NCBI RefSeq assembly: GCF_030269925.1
Contig: NC_085114.1
Location: 10,620,001-10,684,000, forward strand
Source of the DNA: Bombyx mori
Taxonomy: Eukaryota; Arthropoda; Insecta; Lepidoptera; Bombycidae
Reading direction: 5' to 3'
DNA: 64,000 nt
The position numbers and the translations under genes are program-made. The notes under the pieces were generated by a model that saw only the letters and a list, made by a program, of their open reading frames with translations, had not been told where the DNA came from and ran no database searches. Below, one piece after another: positions 63,933 to 64,000 of this stretch; position 1 is the stretch's first letter; each line of letters opens with the position of its first letter.

Positions 63933-64000
63933 AGTATTCCTAACGTATGATAACTTTACAGTATAAGTATATCTGTTCTAGAATCACATCGAAACGTTAA

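Overview
This is a moth nuclear genome window, almost certainly silkworm (Bombyx). The Bm1-type tRNA-derived SINE occurs about eleven times. Lepidopteran-style Helitron, mariner, piggyBac and R1-clade LINE debris fills the introns. Every protein gene is split by GT-AG introns and matches an animal family. There are no bacterial operons, CRISPR arrays or rRNA genes. Exon limits below were read by eye from splice signals and reading-phase continuity.

Layout. 1-1.1 kb: 5' end of an LTR retrotransposon (gag frame plus a probable tRNA-Ser primer site, minus strand). 3.6-6.2 kb: a minus-strand leucine-rich-repeat membrane protein resembling windpipe. 7.9-24.4 kb: fifteen exons of the autophagy kinase Atg1/ULK (plus strand). 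The N-lobe exons are not in the window, so the windpipe-like gene may lie inside an Atg1 intron. 25.6-26.3 kb: dead mariner. 27.1-31.6 kb: complete THOC5 (minus). 34.6-42.5 kb: complete enolase (plus), with a 3.7 kb long-armed palindromic element in intron 4. 44.5-48.3 kb: a complete five-exon gene for a PhnD-like periplasmic-binding-protein-fold protein, a family best known from bacterial phosphonate/phosphite ABC transporters. 49.0-49.7 kb: KGD4/MRPS36 (minus). 50.0-55.4 kb: a 5.4 kb fold-back transposon with about 1.74 kb inverted arms. 55.8-57.3 kb: PRKRIP1 (plus). 57.7-58.3 kb: a 78-residue single-pass membrane protein (minus). 59.5-63.6 kb: last five exons of the proteasome subunit Rpn1/PSMD2 (minus, continuing past the right edge).

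The host genes are mostly housekeeping: autophagy initiation, mRNA export, glycolysis, the 2-oxoglutarate dehydrogenase complex, spliceosome and proteasome. They show no shared pathway beyond being broadly expressed. THOC5/enolase and KGD4/PRKRIP1 are divergent pairs, and each spacer carries a transposon insertion.

Most interesting: (1) the intron-bearing PhnD-like gene, a candidate horizontal transfer; (2) two large palindromes, one inside the enolase transcription unit where its arms could form long dsRNA, with a nested TA-flanked insertion in one arm whose empty site is preserved in the other; (3) the 5.4 kb fold-back element with a 10-bp target duplication and THAP/DDE-type transposase debris in its arms; (4) a 1.15 kb element with a perfect 14-bp flanking duplication between THOC5 and enolase.
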